From Ignavibacteriaceae bacterium (lineage in GTDB: Bacteria > Bacteroidota > Ignavibacteria > Ignavibacteriales > Ignavibacteriaceae), in contig JACAFB010000042.1 of NCBI GenBank assembly GCA_013388545.1, positions 35,722 to 99,721 on the forward strand: a stretch of 64,000 nucleotides of DNA, in the 5' to 3' direction. The first letter of the stretch is position 1; every line of letters starts with the position of its first letter. Below are positions 44,252-54,231 of this stretch, one piece after another. The notes beneath the pieces were generated by a model. That model was not told the DNA's origin. It saw only the letters and a list, made by a program, of their open reading frames with translations, and searched no databases. The translations under genes and the position numbers were made by a program.

Positions 44252-47200
44252 ATGAACCAGTTAACTCCACATCAAAAAGCAGCATTAAATTTTGATCATC
44301 ATATCTCACTCACTGCAAATGCGGGTTCAGGCAAAACAACAGTTCTGGCTGATCGTTATCTTGAAATTGCATTAACCGATCCTGACTTAAACCTGAACAA
44401 AATCGTTGCAATAACTTTTACTGATAAAGCAGCTGGAGAATTGTACACCAAGATTACCAGGAGAATTGATGAGATGATTATTGCCGCTGATGAACAGAAA
44501 CTTAAGAAACTTGAAGTTATCAGAAGCAGACTCGTATCAGCTAATATTTCTACCATTCACTCTTTTTGTATTGATATTTTAAGGGAGTTCCCGGTTGAAA
44601 GCGGGATTGATGCGAACTTCAAACCTATTGATGAAACATTGTCAAAAGAACTTATTGAGCTTGCTACTGACGAAGTGATTAAATCATTTCTCAGAGACGA
44701 AAGTGTATCTGATAAGTTGAAATATCTAGTAAGAATATTTTCATCAAAAAAAATCCTTGCCGACGAAATAAGATCTTTGATCGGAGAGAGGAAAAATGTT
44801 CTGGCGCTTAAGGAAAGTTTATACACTAAAAATGAAAAAGATATTGCGGAATATTTTCACGAACAGTTTATATCCGTAGTTAAGAAATTATTATTCGACG
44901 CTTACCCTGAGATTCTTAAAGATGTTGAAACCATTGTTGAAACTGTTCTGGCTCAGGATTCTTCAAACGAAAAAGCTTTAATTGCAAATTCTCTTCTCAG
45001 TAAAATAAAAATAGAAAGTTCTGTGGAAGATTTAATTCCTCTTTATAAAGAATTATTTAATATTCTTTTTACTGGAAAAGGAACTATTCGAGTACAGCGG
45101 TTTTTGAAAAAGGACAAAGTCGAAGGCCTGAGAAAGCAAATATCCTGCGCCTCTGCTGTCAATGATTTAGTGCATAGTTTTGAAATATCTACTGAGCATC
45201 GTGCAGTAGAGATGGAGCTTGCTAAGTTTGGCAAGACAATTCTTTTTTTATTTGATGAGATTCTGTCATCTTACTCTGCGAAGAAAGAAGAGAATGGATA
45301 TCTCGATTATGAAGATATTCTTCTTCTAACCAGGAATGTGCTCAAGAGTGATAGTGTCAGAAAGAAGCTTGCTGACAAATATAATTACCTAATGATTGAT
45401 GAATATCAGGATACGAACGAACTTCAGTATGGAATATTTCTTCCAATCCTGAATGATCTGAAGAAAGGGAATTTATTTGTTGTCGGTGACGAAAAGCAAA
45501 GTATTTATATGTTCAGAGATGCTGAGCTGGAAGTATTCAATAAAACAAAGGAAGATATAAAATCAGTCTCCGGAGAAAAATCAATTCTGACACTGCCTGA
45601 AAGTTTTAGAATGTCTCCGGCAATTTGCTTGTTTGTAAATCATTTGTTTTCAAAATTATTTACAAATCCCAATCCTGCTTTCAACGAGGTATTTAATTCA
45701 GAAATTGTTTGCGGGCGATCTGATTCAGAAACAGGAACCGTAGAATTTCTTCTTGCAGAAGAGGATAAAAATTCCACCCAGGATGTTGAAGCCGAACTTG
45801 TTGCAAAGAAGCTTTTAAATATCATACACGAGCAGGAAGAAAAACTTAAGTGGGCAGACATAGCTGTACTTGTAAGAAAGAGAAAAGCTTTTGGCAGCCT
45901 TGAGAAAATATTTCTTAGTTACGGAATACCATTCAGCATTATTGGCGGGCGTGGATTTTATCAACGCCAATCAGTATACGATATATACAACTACTTTTCT
46001 TTTTTACTAAATCCCGATAATGATTCTGCCCTTGTTGGAATACTTCGTTCACCTTTCTTTGGTTTTTCCGATACCGAGATTTATCAGATTTCGACGAATA
46101 AAGGCAGAAACTATTTTACAAAATTGTCCAACTATGTATTGGAAAATCAGGCAAAGAAAAAATATTATAATATATTAAGTGAAAATATTTCCCTTGCCGA
46201 AAATGTTAGTGCTACCTATTTATTAAGGAAGATTCTTATTGAGTCAGGCTATTTATCGGTTATTTCTGCTTTACCCGGTGGCGAGCAGGAACGGGCGAAT
46301 ATTGAAAAATTAATAAACCTAACGAATAAATATTTTGAACAGGGCTTCAGAACCTTGTACGATTATGTCGACTATTTGAAGAATTCAATTGAATCTTACA
46401 GTGATGAAGCTCAGGCGGCGCCAAAAGATGAATCAAATTCTGTGAAGGTAATGACTATTCATCAAGCCAAAGGCTTAGAATTCAAAGCCGTCTTTCTTTT
46501 CAGGTGTTCTGAGACCACTCCGATTAAGAGAGTAAAAGGGAAGTCGATTGTGGTTGATAAAAATTTTGGATTTTTAACCACTTTGCCTGTAAATGAAAAT
46601 TATTTCGAAGAGTATCAAGCAGCTCCAATCATTCAACTGCATAACTACATTTCTGAAAAAAAGCATATTGCCGAGTTAAAACGACTGCTTTATGTTGCCT
46701 GCACTCGTGCAATTAATTCTCTTTATATCAGCGCAACAATCAGCTCTTCGGGCAATGTAACTAAAAACTCTTTTATTGAGTTAATTCTTTCGGGACTTAA
46801 TCTCGATCCATCTCAGCCTGAATTTTCAATAAATTCGAATCTGACTTTTTTAAAGAAATCAGGCGAGAAATATTCATATGAAGAAAAGCCAATGCAGCTA
46901 TTAGTTCCTTTAATTCGCAGTGTTGAACCAGTGAAAAGTAAATTATTGAAAGCACAGGAACGTAGTTTGAATTTCGATTTTATGACAAATACTTTTTCAG
47001 ACAGTGTTGAAGGTGAATTTATTTCCGCAACAAAGCTGAATGTGTTTCAACAGTGTCCATTAAAGTATCAGTTGGTTTATGAGTGGGGAGCTGTTGATAT
47101 TTACGACCACTATAAAAACTGGCTGTTTAAAACCGCTGGTGCCAGTCCTGATATAAAAGATGATCAGCTTTATAATTTAATTGATGATGAAGAAGAGACC

Positions 47201-47848
47201 TTAAAGATTATTTCTAAAACCTCTCCTGAAATAATTGGAACCATAGCACACCGCATACTCGAAAAAGAAATCCTGCCGGAAAAGCTTGATGATGTTTTAA
47301 ATACAATAATTGCTTCCGAATTGAAAGGTGATTTTACCAGTGAGACCAATTCAGATTTAATCAGAAAAAAGGTTGAGAAGCTATTAAGAGCATACTATAA
47401 TTCTGAAACTTATCGCGAGCTGAAATCACACAGAAATTTTTACAACGAATACCAGATTTATCTCAAAGAAAATGATTATTTCCTTTTTGGAATCATTGAC
47501 AAGTTGATAATTGAAAAAGATAAAATAATCATAGTTGATTATAAAACTGACGAAATAGATGCTGATAAAATTCAGAAGAAAACTCTTCAGTACATTAACC
47601 AATTAAAATTTTATTCATATATTGCATCAGCAAAATATTCAGAATTGGACGATTTTAATTTTAAGATAATATTTTTGCATCATCCTGATAAAGTTATAAA
47701 TCACAAGACTTCAAGAAAGGAACTCGGGGAAATTGGTAAACAAATTTCGGAAATGGTTCAAAGAGTCAGATCCGGGGATTTTGTGAAGAATTTATTGCAT
47801 TGCCCCAATTGTCATTTTGCCGTTAAAGGAAATTGTATAAAAAAATAA
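44252..47848 (+). CDS. AddA/RecB-like UvrD-type helicase-nuclease
   Basis: 1198 residues. Superfamily 1 helicase motifs: Walker A ANAGSGKTTVLADRY (about residues 18-32), Ia FTDKAAGELY, motif II MIDEYQDTNE, GDEKQSIYMFRDAE, motif V/VI region MTIHQAKGLEF and LLYVACTRA. The C-terminal RecB-type nuclease has GIIDKLI and IIIVDYKTDE (about 1075-1104). Cysteines at 935, 1184, 1187 and 1195 bracket the nuclease as in Fe-S 'iron-staple' nucleases. It should process DNA ends for RecA loading, normally with an AddB-type partner, which is not in this window. It begins 6 bases after the kinase gene. Confidence 0.88.
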   Translation: MNQLTPHQKAALNFDHHISLTANAGSGKTTVLADRYLEIALTDPDLNLNKIVAITFTDKAAGELYTKITRRIDEMIIAADEQKLKKLEVIRSRLVSANISTIHSFCIDILREFPVESGIDANFKPIDETLSKELIELATDEVIKSFLRDESVSDKLKYLVRIFSSKKILADEIRSLIGERKNVLALKESLYTKNEKDIAEYFHEQFISVVKKLLFDAYPEILKDVETIVETVLAQDSSNEKALIANSLLSKIKIESSVEDLIPLYKELFNILFTGKGTIRVQRFLKKDKVEGLRKQISCASAVNDLVHSFEISTEHRAVEMELAKFGKTILFLFDEILSSYSAKKEENGYLDYEDILLLTRNVLKSDSVRKKLADKYNYLMIDEYQDTNELQYGIFLPILNDLKKGNLFVVGDEKQSIYMFRDAELEVFNKTKEDIKSVSGEKSILTLPESFRMSPAICLFVNHLFSKLFTNPNPAFNEVFNSEIVCGRSDSETGTVEFLLAEEDKNSTQDVEAELVAKKLLNIIHEQEEKLKWADIAVLVRKRKAFGSLEKIFLSYGIPFSIIGGRGFYQRQSVYDIYNYFSFLLNPDNDSALVGILRSPFFGFSDTEIYQISTNKGRNYFTKLSNYVLENQAKKKYYNILSENISLAENVSATYLLRKILIESGYLSVISALPGGEQERANIEKLINLTNKYFEQGFRTLYDYVDYLKNSIESYSDEAQAAPKDESNSVKVMTIHQAKGLEFKAVFLFRCSETTPIKRVKGKSIVVDKNFGFLTTLPVNENYFEEYQAAPIIQLHNYISEKKHIAELKRLLYVACTRAINSLYISATISSSGNVTKNSFIELILSGLNLDPSQPEFSINSNLTFLKKSGEKYSYEEKPMQLLVPLIRSVEPVKSKLLKAQERSLNFDFMTNTFSDSVEGEFISATKLNVFQQCPLKYQLVYEWGAVDIYDHYKNWLFKTAGASPDIKDDQLYNLIDDEEETLKIISKTSPEIIGTIAHRILEKEILPEKLDDVLNTIIASELKGDFTSETNSDLIRKKVEKLLRAYYNSETYRELKSHRNFYNEYQIYLKENDYFLFGIIDKLIIEKDKIIIVDYKTDEIDADKIQKKTLQYINQLKFYSYIASAKYSELDDFNFKIIFLHHPDKVINHKTSRKELGEIGKQISEMVQRVRSGDFVKNLLHCPNCHFAVKGNCIKK

Positions 47849-47858
47849 AAGTTATTAA

Positions 47859-48326
47859 ATGAGAAAAGAAGTAAGAATACTGAGGGATTTAGAAAAGATC
47901 GAGAGTGAACTTAATTCTAATTTTGTAGGCGTTGTTGCGCTTTCTGCAGAAGAAGAAAAAGTACTTCAAATAGCAACAAACTACGTTTATCTCGATAAAA
48001 ATATTTATTTCTTCCTCAAAAAAGATGAAGACTTTTTTGAGAACATAGGTTTTGATACAAATGGAAGTTTTCTGCTCTTAAATCAGTCTAAAGCAAAGAA
48101 AAGTTCGAAATATGATTTTGTTCCGGTATATCATTTCATCAGCGTGAACGTATCCGGTACGATCAGAATTGTTGAAGAAAAAAAAGTAATAGATGATGTT
48201 CGGAAAGCATATTTATCTAAATTTTCAAAAAGGGGTACTAGCGAAAAAGTTAATTTTAATGCTCTGGGTAAGCTTCTTATGATTGATACAGAAGAAATTT
48301 ATGCTTACGAAGAAGCAGGAGAATAA
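47859..48326 (+). CDS. possible FMN-binding split-barrel (pyridoxamine-oxidase-like) protein
   Basis: 155 residues with a predicted single beta-barrel domain: an early Gly-Val-Val strand (NFVGVVALSAEEEKV), the strand pattern YVYLDKNIYFFLKKDEDFF, then a central VPVYHFISVNVSGTIRIV strand pair, a layout seen in flavin split-barrel proteins of the pyridoxamine 5'-phosphate oxidase superfamily. There is no signal peptide. It is 10 bases after the nuclease gene and likely on its transcript. The family call is tentative. Confidence 0.5.
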   Translation: MRKEVRILRDLEKIESELNSNFVGVVALSAEEEKVLQIATNYVYLDKNIYFFLKKDEDFFENIGFDTNGSFLLLNQSKAKKSSKYDFVPVYHFISVNVSGTIRIVEEKKVIDDVRKAYLSKFSKRGTSEKVNFNALGKLLMIDTEEIYAYEEAGE

Positions 48327-48379
48327 TTTTTTTTCTGACTTCAGCATTCAAAGAATACATATAAATCCAGGAATTATTT

Positions 48380-50014
48380 GTGCTGAATTACATTTGGCTT
48401 GCTTTATTGGTTTTAGGTATTGGTGCAGCTTTATCTACAGATATTGTTGATCAGGTTTCTAATAAATACAAAAATAATCATCAGATACCGGCAACCATTA
48501 TATTTCAAAATACTCCCGACAACTCCCGCGACTGGACACAGGATGTTAAAATTAAAATCACCGCAGAAAGCTTCTATAAAATTTATCAAATAAAGCTCGA
48601 AAAAGATTTTGAGTTTGTATCAAAGTTGTCTTTCAGCAAAAAAGATAAAAAGCTTTCACTTTTTACAATCACTGATGATTCTTTTCCCGCTATATGGAGA
48701 GAGATTGCTTCGGTATCGGGAAAGGAAACAGACCTCACAGGATATGTAAATCTTTCAACTCATCCTTTTGAAATAGAATCAAAAGCATTCATTACCCTGG
48801 AGACAGCCTCATTTATAAAGTTCAAAGAGGTTACCCTGGCTGCCCTTGATTATGCGGCAACAGCGGTGAACATCGCACTGGGACTAATTGGAATAATGGC
48901 ACTTTGGTTAGGAGTTATGAAAGTTGCTCAGGAAGCTGGATTAATAACCGCGCTGGCAAAGTTTTTAAGACCGGTTACAAAGAAACTTTTCCCCGACGTG
49001 CCTGCAGATCATCCTGCGGTCGGTTCAATGATTATGAATATTTCTGCAAATGTTCTGGGATTAGGCAATGCAGCTACCCCATTTGGATTAAAAGCCATGG
49101 AGGAATTAAATACACTTAATCCTGAAAAAGAAACCGCTTCAAATTCCATGATCACTTTTCTTGCAATAAATACTGCCGGCTTAACATTAATTCCTGCAAC
49201 CGCAATCGCTCTTCGGGCTGCCGCGGGGAGTTCTGATCCGGCTTTGATCATCGGGACATCAATATTTGGTGCTTCTTGTGCGGCAATAGCAGGTGTTACG
49301 GCAGCAAAAACTCTTGAAAAATTTCCAATCCAACGTTCTGAATTCACCAAATGGTTAAGAAGTAATGCAAAAATATTCTTAACTATTGGCTTTGTCGCCA
49401 TTATAATTGCCGCATTTTTTCTTACGGGCATAAATAAAATGCTTTCACCGGTTTTGGGATTCTTATCTCCGGAACTCTTTAAAAATATAATTCAAATCAT
49501 TTCAATACTTGCAATTCCTGTATTGATAATTTTTTTCATTGGCTACGGTGCTATTAAAAAAGTTAAAGTATACGAGCAATTCGTCGAAGGTGCCAAGGAA
49601 GGATTTAATATTGCAGTCAGAATAATTCCTTACCTGGTTGCAATGTTAATGGCAATTGGAATTTTCAGAGCAGGCGGCGCGATGGATTGGCTGATTTTCA
49701 TTCTGAAGCCATTTACTGATTTCATTGGTATGCCTGCCGAAGCTCTACCAATGGCTCTTATGCGGCCTTTGTCAGGCAGTGGTTCACTTGGAATCATGGC
49801 TGAAATAATGAAAGTGCACGGGCCAGACTCATTTATAGGTATAATGGTTTCAACTTTTTACGGAAGCACTGAAACTACCTTTTACGTTCTTGCGGTATAT
49901 TTTGGATCAGTGAACATAAAAAATACAAGGCATGCAGTCCCTGTTGGTTTAATAGCTGATGTAGCAGGAATTTTAGGTGCAGTTTTTATTGTTAAGCTGC
50001 TCTATGGAGGTTAA
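48380..50014 (+). CDS. SpmA/SpmB-like nucleoside-recognition (Gate) domain membrane protein
   Basis: 544 residues that read as a fusion of the spore-maturation proteins SpmA and SpmB: an N-terminal helix, a soluble insert (about 25-150), then a membrane block with MIMNISANVLGLGNAATPFGLKAMEELN and, in the second half, MPAEALPMALMRPLSGSGSLGIMAEI and FYGSTETTFYVLAVYFGSV, both typical Gate-domain motifs. Such proteins occur in non-spore-formers and are thought to move small molecules. The start is GTG 48380 with CAGGAA upstream. It overlaps the next gene by one base. Confidence 0.82.
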   Translation: MLNYIWLALLVLGIGAALSTDIVDQVSNKYKNNHQIPATIIFQNTPDNSRDWTQDVKIKITAESFYKIYQIKLEKDFEFVSKLSFSKKDKKLSLFTITDDSFPAIWREIASVSGKETDLTGYVNLSTHPFEIESKAFITLETASFIKFKEVTLAALDYAATAVNIALGLIGIMALWLGVMKVAQEAGLITALAKFLRPVTKKLFPDVPADHPAVGSMIMNISANVLGLGNAATPFGLKAMEELNTLNPEKETASNSMITFLAINTAGLTLIPATAIALRAAAGSSDPALIIGTSIFGASCAAIAGVTAAKTLEKFPIQRSEFTKWLRSNAKIFLTIGFVAIIIAAFFLTGINKMLSPVLGFLSPELFKNIIQIISILAIPVLIIFFIGYGAIKKVKVYEQFVEGAKEGFNIAVRIIPYLVAMLMAIGIFRAGGAMDWLIFILKPFTDFIGMPAEALPMALMRPLSGSGSLGIMAEIMKVHGPDSFIGIMVSTFYGSTETTFYVLAVYFGSVNIKNTRHAVPVGLIADVAGILGAVFIVKLLYGG

Positions 50015-50973
50015 TGAAAAAGGTTTTTATCACAAGAATAATTCCTGAACCCGGATTAAATTATCTGCGGCAGAAAGGATTCAAGATTGAACTTTATTCT
50101 GAAGACCGGACTATTCCCAGAAAACAATTATTAGCCGGAATAAAAGATGCTGATGCAGTTATCTCCTTGCTTACTGATAAATTCGATCGTGAAGCAATTG
50201 ACAAAATGAATAACTGCCAAATTATTGCTAATCACGCTGTTGGCTTTAATAACATTGATATAGATTATGCTAAAGAAAAAAAAATAATTGTAACGAACAC
50301 ACCCGAAGTTCTTACTGAATCAACTGCTGATCTTACAATGGCTCTTGTTTTATCCTGTGCACGAAGACTTACTGAAGCTGAAAAGTTTTTGCGAGGCGGA
50401 AAATTCGAAGGCTGGAAGCCAATGCTTCTTCTAGGTATTGAACTGAAAGATAAAGTATTCGGGATAGTGGGTGCCGGAAGAATCGGTTTTGAAACTGCAA
50501 AGCGGGCAAAAGCATTCGGCTGCAGAATAATTTATTTCGATAATGAAAAGAAAGCGAATTTTGAAAAAGAATTTTCTGCAAGGAGAGTTTCGTTGAATTC
50601 TCTGATGTTATCATCAGATATCGTTTCAGTTCACCTCCCATTGAATAAAAAAACTCATCACTTAATTAACCGGGACAAATTAAAGCTGATGAAAAAAAGT
50701 TCGATTATAATAAATACAGCCCGTGGAGAAATTATTGATGAGAAAGCTTTAATAAGTGTTCTTGAGAAAAAGCAAATATTTGCTGCCGGTCTCGACGTAT
50801 TTGAAAAAGAACCTAACGTAAATAAAAAATTACTCAAACTTGAAAATGTTGTTTTACTTCCGCATATTGGAAGTGCAACAATTGAAGCAAGAAACAGAAT
50901 GTCTTTACTTGCTGCAAAGAATGTTGCAGCAGTACTTTCAGGAAATAAACCTCTGACACCTGTTTATAATTAA
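50014..50973 (+). CDS. D-2-hydroxyacid dehydrogenase (glyoxylate/hydroxypyruvate reductase type)
   Basis: 319 residues of the D-isomer-specific 2-hydroxyacid dehydrogenase family. NAD(P)-binding GIVGAGRIGFETAKRAKAFG given in part (GAGRIG), the catalytic Arg in INTARGEIIDE, Glu in FEKEPNV and His in LLPHIGSATIEARNRM are all present. The LPHIGSAT sequence and ARGEIIDEKAL resemble glycerate dehydrogenase/glyoxylate reductase (GyaR/GhrB). It starts within the stop of the SpmAB-like gene (TAATG). Confidence 0.88.
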   Translation: MKKVFITRIIPEPGLNYLRQKGFKIELYSEDRTIPRKQLLAGIKDADAVISLLTDKFDREAIDKMNNCQIIANHAVGFNNIDIDYAKEKKIIVTNTPEVLTESTADLTMALVLSCARRLTEAEKFLRGGKFEGWKPMLLLGIELKDKVFGIVGAGRIGFETAKRAKAFGCRIIYFDNEKKANFEKEFSARRVSLNSLMLSSDIVSVHLPLNKKTHHLINRDKLKLMKKSSIIINTARGEIIDEKALISVLEKKQIFAAGLDVFEKEPNVNKKLLKLENVVLLPHIGSATIEARNRMSLLAAKNVAAVLSGNKPLTPVYN

Positions 50974-51016
50974 GCTCAATAATCAATAAAAACATTAACT
51001 CAAACAAAAAACAAAT

Positions 51017-52138
51017 ATGAGAATCGGAATTCCAAAAGAAAGCAGCAGAGAGGAGAAACGAATTGCTTTAGCTCCTGCTGGTGTAGATTCACTTATCAGA
51101 AACGGACATACAGTTTATGTCCAGAGCGGTGCCGGTGAAGGCAGCCATTTTGCCGATGAAGAATTTTCAATGGTTGGCGCTCAGATTGTTTATACTAAAG
51201 AAGAAGCTTTCGGGCGTGCTGAAATGGTGGTTAAAGTTGCTCCATTGTCTGACGAAGAAGCTGAAATGCTTCAGGAAGGGCAGATCCTTTTTTCATCTCT
51301 GCACTTTGCTGTAGGGAAAAAGAATATAATTGAAACCTTGCTTACAAAAAATATAACTGCAATCGGCTATGAACTTATAGAGAAAGATAACCGGCTCCCG
51401 GTATTACATTCAATGAGTGAAATAGCAGGGCAGCTTGCGATTCAAATTTCTGAAAGATATTTGGAAACTTCGGCCAGGGGCGGAAGAGGTATTTTGCTCG
51501 GAGGAATAACAGGTGTAGCCCCTGCCGCTGTTGTAATTATTGGTGCAGGAGTTGTGGGAACAACAGCTGCAAGAGCAGCTCTCGGTAGAGGTGCACAGGT
51601 AATTGTAATCGATAAAGATTTGGATCGACTTAGAAAAGTTGATTCATTATTTAAGAAAAAAGTAACCACTGTTATGGCAAATCCTTATACTGTTTCAAGG
51701 GGAGTTAAATTTGCAGATGTCCTGATTGGTGCGGTTCTGATTCGCGGTGAAAAAGCTCCTCACATTGTTTCTGAAGAAATGGTCAAAACAATGAAAAAAG
51801 GTGCTGTTATTATTGATGTTTCAATTGACCAGGGAGGATGTATTGAAACAAGCCGGATTACTACAATTTCAGACCCGGTTTATATTACTCATGATGTAAT
51901 TCATTACTGCGTGCCTAATATGCCAGCCCTGGTGGCTAGAACAGCAAGCTATGGTTTGAACAATGCTGCACTTGATTATATTTTATCAGTGGCCGATAAC
52001 GGATTAACCAATGCACTTCAGGGCGATGCAGGGTTGAGCGCAGGTGTTTGTACATATCGCGGTTATTGTTCAAACGAGGCGGTTGCTCATATTTTTAATC
52101 TTGAATATCGAAAGTTACGTGTGTTTTCAACTAACTAA
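51017..52138 (+). CDS. ald: alanine dehydrogenase
   Basis: 373 residues; NAD-dependent oxidative deamination of L-alanine to pyruvate. N-terminal RIGIPKESSREEKRIALAP with substrate-binding Arg/Lys, the catalytic His in FSSLHFAVGK, MSEIAGQLAIQ, the Rossmann loop VIIGAGVVGTTAAR, and the C-terminal THDVIHYCVPNMPALVARTAS are characteristic. Length is normal (about 370). It precedes a CoA-transferase, so both may serve fermentation or amino-acid catabolism. Confidence 0.95.
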   Translation: MRIGIPKESSREEKRIALAPAGVDSLIRNGHTVYVQSGAGEGSHFADEEFSMVGAQIVYTKEEAFGRAEMVVKVAPLSDEEAEMLQEGQILFSSLHFAVGKKNIIETLLTKNITAIGYELIEKDNRLPVLHSMSEIAGQLAIQISERYLETSARGGRGILLGGITGVAPAAVVIIGAGVVGTTAARAALGRGAQVIVIDKDLDRLRKVDSLFKKKVTTVMANPYTVSRGVKFADVLIGAVLIRGEKAPHIVSEEMVKTMKKGAVIIDVSIDQGGCIETSRITTISDPVYITHDVIHYCVPNMPALVARTASYGLNNAALDYILSVADNGLTNALQGDAGLSAGVCTYRGYCSNEAVAHIFNLEYRKLRVFSTN

Positions 52139-52174
52139 ATAAACTTTTTGGGAAGTAAATTTTATAACAAAATT

Positions 52175-53533
52175 ATGGCAGTAGCAGAAGAACTTAAGGA
52201 CAGCAGACAAATTCCTTCTAATATTTTAAAGATTTATAATCAGAAAAAAGTCAGCTCCGATGAAGCAGTCAAATCAATTAAGTCTGGTGATAGTATTATC
52301 GTTCAGCCGGGCTGCGGTGTTCCGCTTGAGCTTATCAGAGCTATGGTAAGAAGAAAAGACGAACTGAGAAACATCTCAATATATCATATTTTGATTGTTG
52401 GCGATCTTCCTTATGTTCAACCTGGCATGGAGCCTCACTTTAAACATAAAGCTTTCTTTATCGGCGGAACCACCAGAAAAGCTATTAATGAAGGCAGAGC
52501 TGAATTTATTCCGATTTTTCTATCAGAGGTTACTTTGCTCTTTAAGCGTGGAAACCTTAAAGCAGATGTTGCATTGATTCATGTTTCTCCTCCTGATGAG
52601 CATGGTTTTTGCAGTTATGGAGTTGATGTCGGAAATATTAAAACACCTGCTGAAAAATCAAAAATTGTTATCGCACAGGTTAATCCTCAAATGCCCAGAA
52701 CGCTTGGTGACAGCTTTATTCACATCAATAAAATTCACCATATAGTAGAGCATAATGAACCCATACAGGAATTACCACAGGTTGATCCGGACTCAACTCC
52801 GGAAATGCTTATGGTTTATGATAAGATAGGAATGAACGTTGCAGAGCTAATAGAAGACGGATCAACCTTACAGATGGGAATTGGAGCAATTCCTGATTCT
52901 GTGATGAAGTATCTAAAAAACAAAAAAGATCTTGGAATTCATACTGAAATGTTTTCTGATGGAATAATTGAGCTTGTTGAGGAAGGAATTATTAATGGTG
53001 AAAAGAAAACACTTCACCCGGGAAAAATTATTGCAGGCTTCGTGCTTGGTACAAAAAAAGCCTATAACTTCATCGATAACAACCCGATTATAGAATTTCA
53101 TCCTCAGGAATATGTTAATGATCCATTCATTATTGCACGAAATAATAAAATGTGTGCAATCAATTCTGCGATTGAGATAGATCTCACCGGTCAGGTATGT
53201 GCTGATTCAATAGGTACAAAATTTTACAGCGGAATTGGCGGTCAGGTTGACTTCATAAGAGGTTCAGCACGTTCTGAGGGAGGGAAGCCAATAATTGCTC
53301 TTCCATCTTCAACCAAAGACAATAAGATTTCCAGAATTGTTCCAACACTTAAAACCGGCGCCGGTGTTGTTACATCACGAGGAGACGTTCACTACATTGT
53401 TACAGAATACGGCATTGCAGATCTCTACGGCAAAACCATTCAGGAAAGAGCTAAAGCTTTGATTGAAATAGCTCATCCTAATTTCCGTGAAGAACTGATG
53501 AAGTATGCGCGCGAAACGTTTTATCTTCATTAA
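52175..53533 (+). CDS. acetyl-CoA hydrolase/transferase (4-hydroxybutyrate CoA-transferase type)
   Basis: 452 residues from ATG 52175 (a TTG nine codons earlier is possible). N-terminal CoA-transferase region (SGDSIIVQPGCGVPLELI), ALIHVSPPDEHGFCSYGVDV, then the active-site glutamate region NSAIEIDLTGQVCADSIG and FYSGIGGQVDFIRGSARS, ending in the conserved VTEYGIADLYGKTIQERAKALI. It moves CoA between acyl groups and acetate, so it probably forms or uses acyl-CoA in fermentation. The exact acyl substrate is open. Confidence 0.9.
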   Translation: MAVAEELKDSRQIPSNILKIYNQKKVSSDEAVKSIKSGDSIIVQPGCGVPLELIRAMVRRKDELRNISIYHILIVGDLPYVQPGMEPHFKHKAFFIGGTTRKAINEGRAEFIPIFLSEVTLLFKRGNLKADVALIHVSPPDEHGFCSYGVDVGNIKTPAEKSKIVIAQVNPQMPRTLGDSFIHINKIHHIVEHNEPIQELPQVDPDSTPEMLMVYDKIGMNVAELIEDGSTLQMGIGAIPDSVMKYLKNKKDLGIHTEMFSDGIIELVEEGIINGEKKTLHPGKIIAGFVLGTKKAYNFIDNNPIIEFHPQEYVNDPFIIARNNKMCAINSAIEIDLTGQVCADSIGTKFYSGIGGQVDFIRGSARSEGGKPIIALPSSTKDNKISRIVPTLKTGAGVVTSRGDVHYIVTEYGIADLYGKTIQERAKALIEIAHPNFREELMKYARETFYLH

Positions 53534-53535
53534 AA

Positions 53536-54225
53536 ATGATAGCAGTAATTGGCGATATCCACGGATGTTTTTTTACTCTTAATGAGCTTGTTAAGAAAGT
53601 CAGGTTAAAGTATCCGGGTATACAACTCTATTCTGTTGGTGACCTTGTTGACAGAGGGAACTTCAGCTTTGAAGTTATTGAATTTATACAAGCCGAGAAC
53701 ATAATATTTACTGCAGGTAATCATGATTATATGTTCCTCTACTTTTTTAATTATCCCAAAAATCAATTAGGTAAATCGTGGATTTTTAACGGTGCTGATC
53801 AGACGATCCTGTCGTATAAGAATAGACTGCACAAGATTCCAGATCACCTTAAGTTAATTGCCCGGGCTCCGTTATTTTTAAACCTGGATGACTGTTTTAT
53901 TTCTCACGCCGGAATATCATCGAATTTCAAGTCATTCTTCTCTTCAGGTGTGCTAAGTGATATTGATTATCTGGAAGAATTCGTAAACCGTACATTAGAA
54001 AGCCCGTCTGGTATTTTATGGTCGAGGGAATCATTATTAAATATCGGAAAACTGCAGATAGTTGGTCATACTAGAAGGGAAGAAATTTATTTTGATGAGC
54101 AAAGCAATTCGGTTTATATAGACACTTCAGCAGTTGGGAAGATCAAGCTTAGTGCTGTGATAGTTGATAATAACAAAGTAATAGACAGTATATCAGTTCC
54201 CACTTTTTCTGAAGATGTCGACTAA
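53536..54225 (+). CDS. PPP-family metallophosphatase
   Basis: 229 residues with the binuclear-metal motifs GDIHGCFFTL, GDLVDRGNFS and GNHDYMFL in order, then SHAGIS and a VGHTRREE histidine motif. This is the pattern of bacterial PPP-type serine/threonine or diadenosine-tetraphosphate phosphatases; the third motif has Asp (GNHD) where eukaryotic PPP enzymes have Glu. Cytoplasmic, no signal peptide. It starts 2 bases after the CoA-transferase stop and is convergent with the permease. Confidence 0.88.
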   Translation: MIAVIGDIHGCFFTLNELVKKVRLKYPGIQLYSVGDLVDRGNFSFEVIEFIQAENIIFTAGNHDYMFLYFFNYPKNQLGKSWIFNGADQTILSYKNRLHKIPDHLKLIARAPLFLNLDDCFISHAGISSNFKSFFSSGVLSDIDYLEEFVNRTLESPSGILWSRESLLNIGKLQIVGHTRREEIYFDEQSNSVYIDTSAVGKIKLSAVIVDNNKVIDSISVPTFSEDVD

Positions 54226-54231
54226 TTTTAT

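Noticed and set aside
49009..49431. 140-codon open frame antisense to the SpmAB-like gene
   Set aside because: Ala/Val-rich shadow of membrane helices on the other strand, no independent signals.
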